DNA of 64,000 bases, taken from the NCBI RefSeq assembly GCF_002933815.1, contig NZ_BEYR01000006.1, positions 1-64,000 on the forward strand, given 5' to 3'. Both the position numbers and the translations under genes were made by a program. Of the stretch, positions 26,106 through 33,730 are shown one piece after another (position 1 is the stretch's first letter; each line of letters starts with the position of its first letter). A model generated the notes under the pieces. That model saw only the letters and a program-made list of their open reading frames with translations, did no database searches and had not been told where the DNA came from. Source of the DNA: Sphingobacterium sp. HMA12 (GTDB lineage Bacteria; Bacteroidota; Bacteroidia; Sphingobacteriales; Sphingobacteriaceae).

Positions 26106-26684
26106 CTAAAGTTCCTGTTGAACTACAGTATGGGTATCAGCCAATTTTGTAGATAGCTTTTTATCTTTCGATTTTATCTTATTCAATCCCTGGATAAGTT
26201 CATCCAATGAAAATTTGCCTTTAATATCCATAAATACGCTTTCATCTCCTTCATCATGTACCAAAAGTGAGACCCTGCTGATTACATTATCTTTGTCAAT
26301 ACGTGCATTGATTGAGATCTCCTCCCCCTCACTATTAATCACCAGCAGTTCTTCAAATTTGTTTTTCTTTAAAAATTTATGGTAATCTTTCAGAATCAAC
26401 GCATTCTTTTCCTGATCATTATTAGATAATGTCATCATCCTGAATTTTTTCAACTTTTTGACGATGGCGGCCATCGCCTTTGCATCCTCGTCGTTATCAT
26501 CCTGCAATGCCTTTTTGATAAATGGTCTGGTCAACCACATCGGCAAATTGATGGCCACGATCTCTGCATTATTTGAAACATTGGATCCCCTTACAAAATC
26601 CATGTTGGAACCTTTTTTAATGATACAGGACTGCAATGAAAATAGCACTCCAATTAGGCATAACAATGTTAGTATTCTTTTCAT
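26106..26684 (-). CDS. DUF4252 lipoprotein
   Basis: A 192-residue lipoprotein: signal MKRILTLLCLIGVLFSLQSC with lipobox Cys20. The mature part has the DUF4252 pattern: an amphipathic region FIKKALQDD...AMAAIVKKLKKFRMMTLS, then LILKDYHKFLKKNKFEELLVINSEGEEISINARI and a C-terminal block VFMDIKGKFSLDELIQGLNK. The role of DUF4252 is unknown. It is the last gene of a four-gene unit headed by an ECF sigma factor. Confidence 0.75.
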   Translation of the reverse strand: MKRILTLLCLIGVLFSLQSCIIKKGSNMDFVRGSNVSNNAEIVAINLPMWLTRPFIKKALQDDNDEDAKAMAAIVKKLKKFRMMTLSNNDQEKNALILKDYHKFLKKNKFEELLVINSEGEEISINARIDKDNVISRVSLLVHDEGDESVFMDIKGKFSLDELIQGLNKIKSKDKKLSTKLADTHTVVQQEL

Positions 26685-26689
26685 AATAT

Positions 26690-27211
26690 TTACTTTTTAT
26701 TGTTATTTTGTTTGTCTTTACTCACTTTGTTGTTTCCTTCATTGACCAAGTTGGTCACATCTTTCAAAGGTATCGCTCCATCCAGAATCATAAATAGATT
26801 CTGGTCATCCCCATTTATTGTAAGTAATAAATTGTTTAGAATATCCGCATTCGCAGACATATTTTCCACCATGAACCGAATATCTTGACCATCGCTGTTT
26901 AGCGACATAAGTTCTTCATATTTTAAATTTGAAACGGCGCCACGAATGATACCTGTCAAATTTTTATCTTCGCCATCTTCCACGATCAACATACGTAAAG
27001 ATTTAACGTTCTTAAGTAGCGGCGTAATCGTCTGCATATCCTCGTCATCAATTTTTAAATTCCCTAACAACTTGAACATTGGGGCTCCAATTTTAAGTGT
27101 GGTCACTCCCTTTTTCCCTTGATATTGCTCGAAAAGTTTATCTAACTTGGAAATCTGTGCGTTTGCCATACTTGCTACAAGTAATAGGCAAGCTATTAAT
27201 AATCCTTTCAT
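26690..27211 (-). CDS. exported DUF4252 protein
   Basis: A 173-residue protein with a signal peptide (MKGLLIACLLLVASMANAQ). It is a divergent paralogue of the next gene: VKSLRMLIVEDGED, LKYEELMSLNSDGQDIRFMVEN and LFMILDGAIPLKDVTNLVNEG match the same blocks. Only five bases separate the two coding regions. The Lys/Asn-rich tail after ~155 is unusual. It is probably secreted to the periplasm; function is unknown. Confidence 0.75.
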   Translation of the reverse strand: MKGLLIACLLLVASMANAQISKLDKLFEQYQGKKGVTTLKIGAPMFKLLGNLKIDDEDMQTITPLLKNVKSLRMLIVEDGEDKNLTGIIRGAVSNLKYEELMSLNSDGQDIRFMVENMSANADILNNLLLTINGDDQNLFMILDGAIPLKDVTNLVNEGNNKVSKDKQNNNKK

Positions 27212-27217
27212 ATTATT

Positions 27218-27904
27218 TTAGTTAATTGATATTGACATTTGTTTTATATTCATTGCTTTATCTACTCCATTTTCCAGATTATTTGCCAGCAATCCCAATG
27301 ACTTAAGAGTCAATTCAACAGCTTCCTCTTCGTTGGCAACAGGTTTACCGTTTAATACAACATAATCCGCCTGATAGCCATCTTCCATTTGCTGTAAAGA
27401 CTGGACAACCTTCTTCTTGTTCGCCATTATTTTCTTCGATGGCACGCGTTGATTAAAATGCTTCGAAGTATTCGCCGCGAGCATTGTACTTCGTTTCTTG
27501 TCTCCACTTACTATTATCTCCACATCTGAATGTGCTGTTGCTTCATTATGCGCTGTAACATCCTTAGCTGAGGTTTCCTGTGGCTTTTTTATCTGTTGAT
27601 CAGCAAGTACTGGCGGATCTGTTGTTGGCTCTTGACTCAGATAAAAAGCGAATCCCATAACCGCCAGGAGAATTGCTGCTGCAGTATATTTTATCCAATT
27701 ATTGGCTCGCCATCTGATGATTTTCTTATCTGCTTTGATCTGATTTTCAAATTCATCAAAGGACCAGTCCATTTTCACACTCTTTTCCTGATCCAATAGC
27801 TGAAAGAACAGTTCATCCGATTTCTTCAGCTCCCTTTCTTCCTCTGACGACGTCTTGCCATCAAAGTATTTATCTTGCAATTCCTCTAATCTTTTGTTTT
27901 TCAT
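27218..27904 (-). CDS. putative membrane-bound anti-sigma factor
   Basis: A 228-residue protein with a cytoplasmic N-terminal part (~1-75, LEELQDKYFDGKTSSEEERELKK...), one membrane helix (~80-98, YTAAAILLAVMGFAFYLS) and a periplasmic part. The start motif, in which a short helix reads ...YFDGKTSSEEE..., is common in Bacteroidota proteins next to ECF sigma factors. It is encoded directly after the sigma gene, so an anti-sigma role is inferred from position and topology. The ATG at 27904 is chosen over 27925. Confidence 0.6.
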   Translation of the reverse strand: MKNKRLEELQDKYFDGKTSSEEERELKKSDELFFQLLDQEKSVKMDWSFDEFENQIKADKKIIRWRANNWIKYTAAAILLAVMGFAFYLSQEPTTDPPVLADQQIKKPQETSAKDVTAHNEATAHSDVEIIVSGDKKRSTMLAANTSKHFNQRVPSKKIMANKKKVVQSLQQMEDGYQADYVVLNGKPVANEEEAVELTLKSLGLLANNLENGVDKAMNIKQMSISIN

Positions 27905-27945
27905 CGTTACAAATTTGAGTTTCAATGTTGATGAAGCTATCTGTT

Positions 27946-28461
27946 CTATTTTTTATTTGAATAAATCCGGACACTTTCATAATCAAATAATTTTGTCAAC
28001 TGCTCTTTTACTTTCTGCCTGGCCCGCATCAGATTAACTCTGACAGCAGACTCCCCCATTTCCAATACTTCTACGATCTCGTCGATATCATAATCTTCTA
28101 CATCACGTAAATGCATCACAAGACGCTGTTTTTCAGGCAGCGAGTTGATCATTTCCAAAATTATCTCCTTCGTATTTCCTACAGAATTTTCTGTTGTTGA
28201 AATAATCTGGTGCTGTTCAGCAAAATCTGTACGGACCTTATCTTTTTTAATCCGGTTCAATGCCTCATTTTTAACGCTCTGCATGCAAAATGCCTCTAAA
28301 TTTCTATATTGATACAATTTATCTTTCCCCTGCCACAGACGCATCATCACATTTTGAACCGCATCAAATGCTTCATCGTCATCAACCAAGATCCGTTTCG
28401 CAAAGCGAAATAGCTTATCCTTATGGACGAAAACGGTATTTTTAAATTGTTCTTGGTTCAT
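27946..28461 (-). CDS. ECF-type RNA polymerase sigma factor
   Basis: A 171-residue sigma-70 family regulator. Region 2 spans ~10-80 (LFRFAKRILVDDDEAFDAVQNVMMRLWQ, then YQYRNLEAFCMQSVKNEALNRIKK). Region 4 spans ~105-160 (INSLPEKQRLVMHLRDVEDYDIDEIVEVLEMGESAVRVNLMRARQKVKEQL). It heads the unit sigma, anti-sigma-like, DUF4252, DUF4252, which it probably autoregulates. An interspersed repeat lies immediately upstream. The inducing signal is unknown. Confidence 0.88.
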   Translation of the reverse strand: MNQEQFKNTVFVHKDKLFRFAKRILVDDDEAFDAVQNVMMRLWQGKDKLYQYRNLEAFCMQSVKNEALNRIKKDKVRTDFAEQHQIISTTENSVGNTKEIILEMINSLPEKQRLVMHLRDVEDYDIDEIVEVLEMGESAVRVNLMRARQKVKEQLTKLFDYESVRIYSNKK

Positions 28462-28530
28462 TTTAGTATTGAGATGTTAGATTTGAGATTTTGATTGTAC
28501 AAACCTGCAGCTTAGCTAATTTTTTTTGTT
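28462..28530 (+). repeat. interspersed repeat, copy C
   Basis: TTAGTATTGAGATGTTAGATTTGAGATTTTGAT, followed by a degenerate hairpin AACC-TGC-AGCTT and a T-run. It lies just upstream of the ECF sigma gene. The rest of the gap to 28830 shows nothing I can name. Confidence 0.6.
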
Positions 28531-28830
28531 CGTTTTAAATACGTCTTATATTATTTCCTTTACCATTTTTGCATGCTATATAAACAAGACATTTCAGGTC
28601 TCCTATTTATTACATCTAATATGAATATTTTTTTAAACTATTTATTTATTCAAATCACAGGCTATGTACGCTGTTCTTTTAGCCCTGTGAAAACGATCGA
28701 CAAGATGATTTCCTGTTTAAGATAACGTTTTCTCACAAACAGCTTACTGATTTTGGCATTATTACAAACAAAATACGCTGAGCTATTGTTATTTAAGATG
28801 CTGAACAATAAAAATTTAAATAAAAAAATT

Positions 28831-29667
28831 ATGAAGTACTACAGAATTACAGGCGTTACCGCTGCATTAGTCTTGTTGATCGGAGCCGTTGGATGTAATA
28901 ATTCATCCAATAAAGGTGCTGACCACAAGGATTCAATGGGTGATGCCGATACCAGTATTGCACAGAAAATGGATTCTATTTCAGTTAGTCCAATTGCTGA
29001 TTCAAAACAATTTCCTGGGGCAAACCTCGAGATTGCTTCTATTAGTGCCGAAAAAGTAGGTGCTGACTCCGCAAAGGTTACCGTGAAATATACTGTTAAA
29101 AACTTCACGCTAACTGAAATGACAGAAGATGCGCATGCCGCCCATATGGCCAACTCGCATGATGGACAACATATCCATTTTATTTTGGATAATAAACCTT
29201 ATACCGCACTGTATAAACCCGAGCACACTGTTACTTTGGCTTTAAATTCAGAGCATTATCTACTCTCATTTCTGTCCCGGTCTTATCACGAATCCATTAA
29301 AACTACGGAGGCCTCAAAATTGATTAAATTCAAGATAGATGCCACAGGGAAATTGACACAGGAACCAACTCCTAAAGAACCATCTTTGTTTTACTCCCGT
29401 CCAAAAGGGGAATACAAAGGTGATGAAACCAAAAATTTATTGCTGGATTTCTACTTGGTCAACACCAGTATTGCCCCAGACGGAAATAAAGTTACCGCAG
29501 ATATCAACGGACAGACATTTACATTGGATAAATGGGGGCCCTATGAAATTAAAGGCTTACCAATGGGAAATACTAAGGTTAAATTAACCTTAGTAGATAA
29601 AGAAGGTAATGCGATTACGGGAGATAATGTCTCGGTGGAACGAGATATTAAACTCTCCGAGAAATAG
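28831..29667 (+). CDS. histidine-rich lipoprotein of unknown function
   Basis: A 278-residue lipoprotein: signal MKYYRITGVTAALVLLIGAVGC, lipobox Cys22. The frame opens 26 codons earlier, but the lipoprotein signal fixes the ATG at 28831. After a Lys/Asp linker the protein shows two beta-sandwich-like halves, with a His-rich stretch HAAHMANSHDGQHIHFILDNK (~101-120) that could bind metal. No family is recognised. It is monocistronic with a strong terminator. Confidence 0.65.
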   Translation: MKYYRITGVTAALVLLIGAVGCNNSSNKGADHKDSMGDADTSIAQKMDSISVSPIADSKQFPGANLEIASISAEKVGADSAKVTVKYTVKNFTLTEMTEDAHAAHMANSHDGQHIHFILDNKPYTALYKPEHTVTLALNSEHYLLSFLSRSYHESIKTTEASKLIKFKIDATGKLTQEPTPKEPSLFYSRPKGEYKGDETKNLLLDFYLVNTSIAPDGNKVTADINGQTFTLDKWGPYEIKGLPMGNTKVKLTLVDKEGNAITGDNVSVERDIKLSEK

Positions 29668-29672
29668 CATTA

Positions 29673-29710
29673 AAAAAAAGAGCCTGGTATTGATATCAGG
29701 CTCTTTTTTT
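29673..29710. terminator. bidirectional intrinsic terminator
   Basis: AAAAAAAGAGCCTG pairs with CAGGCTCTTTTTTT, 14 bp. It lies between the convergent lipoprotein and DUF3472 genes. Confidence 0.87.
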
Positions 29711-29749
29711 TAGTGCTACATTAGGGGTTCATTGTGTGACCACCTGACA

Positions 29750-31045
29750 TTATGGTAATTTCTCAAAATCAATTTTCGGCGCGGTATTTTTATTGACAAA
29801 CTCAAACATGTTGCCCGGTTTAACAATATCATTAAAGAAACCTCCGTTTCTTAAAAAGTAGCCATTTTCTGTTGTTCCACCGATAGCATCAATACGCTGA
29901 TGAGCACGGTAGGTATTATCAACACTGAATGAAGCGGATTGGACAGGGCGCCATTGGCCATCATAAACCCACTGATTTTTAAATTCTACCTGTCTTCCTA
30001 AATATCCCTGATTCGGGCTAAAATTCTCCAGAAAACTATGAAATCTTTTTAAATAGGTATTTGTTTGCGGACGTTTGAAACTGGCGATTACATTCCATGC
30101 TTTTTCCTCAGGCACAAAAAACCAGGCGGTATAGTCTGTATTCCCTTTTCCATCCGGGACACCTTTCAACAAGAATTTATAAGTTTCACCCGCTTTCCAG
30201 AAATATTTACGGTAACTCTGTCCACCGGATCCTTCATTGCCAAATTCTCCCGTTTGCACGTCTTTTCCTTTCTTTAACAAATGGATTTTTTGATCTTCTG
30301 GGATACTTTTCGGATCATCTGTATGGAAGGGGCTCCAAACTGAAAAAAGAATACGTCGTTCCGTCTCTGAATTCACCTGTATACCAAAATATCCCTCACC
30401 AAAACCATTGGCCATAAAATATGAACCGATTTTATCTTCTCCTTTTGGGACAGTTATTTCATTATAATAATAGCTGACATTTCCTTCACTCGGTATCGTA
30501 TAATTTAAGTGACAGGAAGGACCACGACGTGACCAATAGTAATAATCAGGATCATTTGAATAGATAAGACCTTCAGATGCTGCTTCTCCACTAACAATTA
30601 ATTCCGTTACATCGGCAAAGTTACTCCCCGACTTACTTAGTCCTTTTAAGTTCACCTGTACATAGCCCGGCGCTTTGACATCAATCGACAAGGCTGCGGT
30701 CTCGGATAACTCAGTTCCTTTTATATCTAAGGAACTTCTTTTTCCCAAGGCAGAAATCTCTATTTTGGAAGTATTTCCGGCCTCAGCTTTTGCTTTGAGC
30801 TTTAATTCAAGATTTCCGGTTTTCTCAGTTCTGAAATAAACCGATGCGATGCTTTGATCATTCGACCATTTCACCAGCCCATTGCGCCCTGAAATTTCTG
30901 CACCATCATTTTGTCCGGTAGTAATAAAGGCATTGCCCGCCAGCGGAACGGAATAGGATTTTATAGAAGTCTGCGCATTACTACCTATTGAAAGGCAAGA
31001 TAAGGCACCTATGAAGAAGTGTTTGATAAAGAGTTTTCTTTTCAT
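29750..31045 (-). CDS. exported DUF3472 protein with DUF5077-like N-terminus
   Basis: A 431-residue protein with a signal peptide (to ~SNAQ, residue 25). Residues ~30-150 form a beta-sandwich like DUF5077 (YSVPLAGNAFITTGQNDGAEIS). Residues ~165-400 match DUF3472: DYYYWSRRGPSCHLNY, GSYFMANGFGEGYFGIQVNS, RRILFSVWSPFHTDDP, FLENFSPNQGYLGRQVEFKNQW. Such proteins are often near glycan-use genes in Bacteroidota and are presumed carbohydrate-binding or processing, but the activity is unknown. It stands alone here. The 331-base gap upstream (31046-31376) shows nothing I can name. Confidence 0.75.
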   Translation of the reverse strand: MKRKLFIKHFFIGALSCLSIGSNAQTSIKSYSVPLAGNAFITTGQNDGAEISGRNGLVKWSNDQSIASVYFRTEKTGNLELKLKAKAEAGNTSKIEISALGKRSSLDIKGTELSETAALSIDVKAPGYVQVNLKGLSKSGSNFADVTELIVSGEAASEGLIYSNDPDYYYWSRRGPSCHLNYTIPSEGNVSYYYNEITVPKGEDKIGSYFMANGFGEGYFGIQVNSETERRILFSVWSPFHTDDPKSIPEDQKIHLLKKGKDVQTGEFGNEGSGGQSYRKYFWKAGETYKFLLKGVPDGKGNTDYTAWFFVPEEKAWNVIASFKRPQTNTYLKRFHSFLENFSPNQGYLGRQVEFKNQWVYDGQWRPVQSASFSVDNTYRAHQRIDAIGGTTENGYFLRNGGFFNDIVKPGNMFEFVNKNTAPKIDFEKLP

Positions 31046-31376
31046 CTTTTATTTTTTTATCATTTGTCTGTTACCTAAGCCATTTATGTCGCCTCAGCTA
31101 TCAAGTTTTTTAGAAGCCAAGTGAGCTCATATCAGTTAAGCAGATATTAGCGTGCGTTTAAATCAGTTCTTGGAAATTGTATTACTTTGATGAAGATAAA
31201 GCTTAGATTGACATAAAACGAAAGGAAATGTATATCAATCGATTGTGTAAAAAAGCAGCGATAATTACCCCAATATTCAACCCATTAAAAAGATTTATGA
31301 AAGATATTAGCGTAGCCCTATATGAATCTCAAATAAAATAAAGAAAAATAGCAAAGCTCCTTCTTTAATTGAAAGT

Positions 31377-32108
31377 CTATTCATTCAAACCGAGTTCGGT
31401 AACCATCTTCTGATAATTATTCAGAAAATACTTATAAAGTTTAAACTGTTCGGTTTCTTCATATTCCACCTGTTGCAAACCGAACTCAGAAACGGTGTAA
31501 ATCTCCGCATCTGGATAGGCCAACAAAATTGGTGAATGGGTAGCAATAATAAATTGGGACTTATTGTTGACCAATTGATTTATTCTCGTTAGTAAACGAA
31601 ATTGGCTGTTGATAGAAAGCGCTGATTCAGGCTCATCAAGTAGATACAGTCCACGTCCCGAAAAGCGTTTATACATTAAATCAAGAAAACTCTCCCCATG
31701 AGAGCATTCGTGCAATGAGCCCCCATAATTTGTCTCAAGAGCCCCCAAATCATCTTCAAATATATCATCAACCTCTGTCGCCACATTATAAAAGCTCTCG
31801 GCCCGTAAGAAAAACCCATCACTTTCACGGAAGGCTGTTCTTATGACCTGCAGCTCGTTAAAAAGTTCGGAATGGGAATCTTTCGTATGGAAATTAAAGT
31901 TCTTGGTCCCCCCTTCAGGATTAAAGCCAGCATTAATAGCAATAGCCTCCACCAAAGTGGACTTACCCGAACCATTCTCCCCAATGATAAAGGTCACAGG
32001 GGATCGAAACCGTAACTCATTCAAGTTCAATATTGAAGCAATATTAAACGGATACACTATTCGATCCTTGATTGGTTTTGTATTTTTTATGGAGTGAATG
32101 TAATACAT
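31377..32108 (-). CDS. AAA family ATPase (ABC/SMC-like)
   Basis: A 243-residue single-domain ATPase (ATG at 32108; five extra codons are possible). Walker A is FIIGENGSGKSTLVEAIA. A signature-like CSHGESFLDLMYKRF precedes Walker B GLYLLDEPESALS, and a switch histidine is in FIIATHSPILLAYPDAEIYTV. This layout matches small stand-alone AAA_15/AAA_21-type proteins found in many genomes, some as parts of defence or toxin systems. No partner gene is adjacent, so no such role is claimed. Confidence 0.8.
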   Translation of the reverse strand: MYYIHSIKNTKPIKDRIVYPFNIASILNLNELRFRSPVTFIIGENGSGKSTLVEAIAINAGFNPEGGTKNFNFHTKDSHSELFNELQVIRTAFRESDGFFLRAESFYNVATEVDDIFEDDLGALETNYGGSLHECSHGESFLDLMYKRFSGRGLYLLDEPESALSINSQFRLLTRINQLVNNKSQFIIATHSPILLAYPDAEIYTVSEFGLQQVEYEETEQFKLYKYFLNNYQKMVTELGLNE

Positions 32109-32130
32109 AAAATCTGATAACAATGAAACA

Positions 32131-32274
32131 CTAAACTTCTCTGAACGCCTTTACAACGTAATAGATCACCGGAATAAAAATAAATCCCAGTGGCAACGGT
32201 AGAAACCAAACGCCCAGCCCATCTATTAATTCCAATATTTTATCGCCAAGTGTCGGTATGAGTTTTATGCCTGG
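32131..32274 (-). pseudogene. probable remnant of a small membrane protein gene
   Basis: A 47-codon open stretch on the minus strand, from after a TGA to a TAG at 32131. It ends with a convincing membrane-helix tail, LGVWFLPLPLGFIFIPVIYYVV then KAFREV. There is no in-frame ATG; TTG is the only early alternative start. It could be the last part of a gene truncated at its 5' end, or a small protein with a non-ATG start. Confidence 0.35.
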
Positions 32275-32489
32275 TCATTTTTGCACTTTAATTGGTTACC
32301 GCAAATTGATTTGGCTAAACAAGATCGAATTAACTCGATTTTATACTCACTAAGTTAAGAAACATACGGTAACAATACAATGGAGCAAACCGGGTGCCGG
32401 CTTATCCAATATAGTAGTGATATCGATCTAGTACCTTGGCAGCTATTGCGCCTTCTTTAAGCTTTATGCAAAAAATTATCGGACATAAA

Positions 32490-32519
32490 AAAAGTGAAGC
32501 GGTTACCCGCTTCACTTTT
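32490..32519. terminator. intrinsic terminator after argC
   Basis: AAAAGTGAAGCGG pairs with CCGCTTCACTTTT around GTTAC-type loop bases, flanked on both sides by A/T runs. On the minus strand it ends the GNAT-argG-argC unit. Confidence 0.75.
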
Positions 32520-32588
32520 CCACACCATGTTAATAACTATGTTGATAACTGTGTTTTATCAAATTTTTATCTGTTTTAATTATTCACA
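32516..32588. other. cluster of DnaA-box-like sites (candidate origin)
   Basis: Within 73 AT-rich bases are TTTTCCACA (32516-32524), TGTTAATAA (32529-32537, TTATTAACA on the other strand), TGTTGATAA (32540-32548, TTATCAACA on the other strand) and the perfect box TTATTCACA (32580-32588). The two middle sites each differ from TTATNCACA at one base. A further partial site TTATCCAAT is near 32403. Such clusters mark replication origins or DnaA-regulated promoters. No dnaA gene is in the window. Confidence 0.4.
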
Positions 32589-32624
32589 TTCTGTTAATAG
32601 AGCTGTTGAATAAGGTATAAATAA

Positions 32625-33638
32625 TTAAAAACCAACACTTTTTAGATTTAATCCTGTACGTTCATTTAATCCGAACATAAGATTCATATTTTGTACGGCT
32701 TGTCCAGATGCTCCTTTCAACAAATTATCGGTCGCATTTAAGATCAGCAACTTATTCCCATGTTTCTCCAAGTGGATAATACTTTTATTGGTATTTACAA
32801 CTTGTTTGAGGTCAATATTGCTCCGACTAACGTGCGTAAATGGATGTGTGGCATAATAGTCTTCGTACAATTCATAAGCTTGTTCCTCCGTCAAATCTGA
32901 GTCAACATAAATCGCCGAGAAAATTCCCCGTGTAAAATCACCACGCTGCGGAACGAAATTTATTCTTTCCGCGGCACGTGCTAATAATGAATCATCAGAA
33001 GTTGGCAAAAATCCATTTTGCAATTGATCCAAGGACTCCGAAATTTCCTGTAGATGCTGATGCTCGAAAGACTTGTATGCAGAAAGATTATTGTTACGCC
33101 AAGAAAAGTGCGTGGTCGCCCCAGGCTTCTGTCCAGCACCAGTAGACCCTGTCGTCGCATTAATATGGATCTGATCAGGTAGTAGCCCCTTGTTTGCCAA
33201 TGGCAATAAGGCCAACTGAATATTGGTGGCAAAACAACCCGGATTGGCAATATACTGCGCAGATCTGATCGCTTCCTTATTTAGTTCTGGAAGTCCATAT
33301 ACAAATTGCTGTCCCTGATACACGGTATTCGCCCGAAGACGATAATCTTGCGAAAGGTCTATAATCTTTACAGCTGGCGCAACGTGATTCGCATCTAAAA
33401 ACTTACGTGCATCACCATGGCCAACACACAAAAACAAAACGTCGATATCTGTATGAAAATCTGAAGTGAAGGTCAGTTCTGTATCACCGAAAAGGTCATT
33501 GTGAACTTCATATAATTTGTTCCCTGCATTAGACGCACTATTAGCAAACACGATTTCTACTTCGGGATGATAAATCAATACCCGTAATAATTCACCGCCC
33601 GTATATCCTGCCGAACCAACGATTCCTACTTTTATCAT
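32625..33638 (-). CDS. argC: N-acetyl-gamma-glutamyl-phosphate reductase
   Basis: NADPH-dependent reduction of N-acyl-glutamyl-5-phosphate to the semialdehyde, third step of arginine synthesis. A 337-residue protein from the ATG at 33638, which begins IKVGIVGSAGYTGGELLRVL; the frame extends further but through an interspersed repeat. The catalytic cysteine is in YIANPGCFATNIQLALLPL. VNTNKS and PFTHVSRSNIDLKQVV are also typical. In some Bacteroidota the pathway uses succinyl rather than acetyl intermediates, so the acyl group is not certain. Confidence 0.92.
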   Translation of the reverse strand: MIKVGIVGSAGYTGGELLRVLIYHPEVEIVFANSASNAGNKLYEVHNDLFGDTELTFTSDFHTDIDVLFLCVGHGDARKFLDANHVAPAVKIIDLSQDYRLRANTVYQGQQFVYGLPELNKEAIRSAQYIANPGCFATNIQLALLPLANKGLLPDQIHINATTGSTGAGQKPGATTHFSWRNNNLSAYKSFEHQHLQEISESLDQLQNGFLPTSDDSLLARAAERINFVPQRGDFTRGIFSAIYVDSDLTEEQAYELYEDYYATHPFTHVSRSNIDLKQVVNTNKSIIHLEKHGNKLLILNATDNLLKGASGQAVQNMNLMFGLNERTGLNLKSVGF

Positions 33639-33649
33639 TTTCTTTTTTT

Positions 33650-33730
33650 GTATTGAGATATGAGTATTGAGACTTCGGTTACACAAGCCAAAGGCTTACC
33701 AACTACCTCCCTTTTTTTATTTTGACTTTT
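33650..33730 (+). repeat. interspersed repeat, copy D
   Basis: TATTGAGATATGAGTATTGAG, then ACTTCGGTTACAC, then a perfect hairpin AAGCC-AAA-GGCTT (33685-33697) and a T-rich end. It lies between argG and argC and would be part of their shared message. Confidence 0.7.

Noticed and set aside
31377..32108. AAA ATPase as part of a defence system
   Set aside because: Similar ATPases occur in retron and abortive-infection systems, but no nuclease, reverse transcriptase or toxin gene is adjacent here.
33639..33686. 16-residue N-terminal extension of ArgC
   Set aside because: It lies inside an interspersed repeat, and the family start is at the ATG at 33638.
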